From the NCBI GenBank assembly GCA_011050675.1, contig DRFI01000028.1, forward strand, positions 248,001 to 312,000: DNA of 64,000 bases. Direction: 5' to 3'. The notes beneath the pieces were generated by a model that ran no database searches, was not told the origin of the DNA, and worked only from the letters and a program-made list of their open reading frames with translations. Each line of letters begins with the position of its first letter. Positions within the stretch are counted from its first letter, which is position 1. The DNA comes from Maribacter sp. (GTDB lineage: Bacteria; Bacteroidota; Bacteroidia; Flavobacteriales; Flavobacteriaceae). Of the stretch, positions 63,922 through 64,000 are shown piece after piece. Position numbers and translations under genes: made by a program.

Positions 63922-64000
63922 CTAATTGTTGTTTATTTCTTTCTGTAATTGTTTATACTTTGTTTTATTAACCCGCTTAATGTTATCAATGATTTTTGAT
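63922..64000 (-). CDS. C-terminal end of an unidentified protein (partial)
   Basis: On the minus strand an open frame enters from the right edge and reads SKIIDNIKRVNKTKYKQLQK then EINNN before TAG at 63924-63922. The Lys- and Asn-rich end is typical of a protein C-terminus, but too short to name. Confidence 0.4.
   Translation of the reverse strand, partial: SKIIDNIKRVNKTKYKQLQKEINNN

Noticed and set aside
1-64000. tRNA, rRNA, CRISPR repeats, insertion sequences and defence systems
   Set aside because: I looked for T-loop GGTTCGA contexts, regularly spaced repeats, transposase motifs and terminal inverted repeats. The GGTTCGA-like strings found are inside genes (for example in the A2M gene); nothing else stood up.

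Overview
The window looks like a chromosomal stretch from a member of the Flavobacteriaceae (phylum Bacteroidota), probably a marine, Maribacter/Zobellia-like organism; the genus is only a guess. The grounds are AT-rich DNA, few Shine-Dalgarno sites, recurrent TAnnTTTG promoter boxes, and families and gene orders typical of flavobacteria: HPPK-deoxynucleoside kinase and HPRT-adenylate kinase fusions, DUF6089-uppS-bamA-ompH-ompH, DUF2797, a bacterial GH3 protein, and proteins carrying CarboxypepD_reg-like domains. No rRNA, tRNA, CRISPR array, insertion sequence or prophage was seen.

Layout. 0-10 kb: mutS (C-terminus cut by the window edge), an SpoU-type RNA methyltransferase, the folK-dNK fusion, sppA, a queuosine-precursor transporter, a large AsmA-like protein and DUF2797. 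10-18 kb: a GH3-like protein, an alpha/beta hydrolase, then on the minus strand clpX, clpP, tig, a YvlD-type membrane protein, an esterase and pdxJ. 18-25.4 kb: a plus-strand envelope cluster (CBS-domain protein, nadK, DUF6089, uppS, bamA and two ompH/skp genes). 25.4-31 kb: a ketosynthase III/methyltransferase/glycosyltransferase operon and gcvP. 31-37 kb: a UbiA-like membrane protein, an ECF sigma factor with a small zinc-finger (probable anti-sigma) protein, an exported rhodanese, and a response regulator with a six-PAS histidine kinase. 37-43 kb: an M3 peptidase, purK-purE, the hpt-adk fusion and obg. 43-54.7 kb: a potassium-channel-like protein, a DUF4136 lipoprotein, a transglutaminase/CarboxypepD pair, an M13 peptidase lipoprotein and a 2,016-residue alpha-2-macroglobulin. 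54.8-64 kb: a more accessory and partly decayed region with a PLP histidine decarboxylase divergent from an Lrp regulator, a DUF4272 pseudogene, a transsulfuration-type gene pair, an SMR transporter, an ACT-domain protein, a DJ-1/PfpI remnant, two overlapping paralogous membrane proteins and a small Imm17-like protein.

Most of the window is conserved core genome: protein quality control, outer-membrane biogenesis and purine/folate/nucleotide metabolism. Nothing here is clearly a new multi-gene system. The parts most worth a second look are the two nucleotide-metabolism fusions (one with an unusual TTG start and an in-frame internal ATG), the SusC-like segment inside the alpha-2-macroglobulin, the hdc/lrp divergent promoter with an interrupted palindrome, the paralogous membrane pair near 63 kb, and the decayed genes at the right end.
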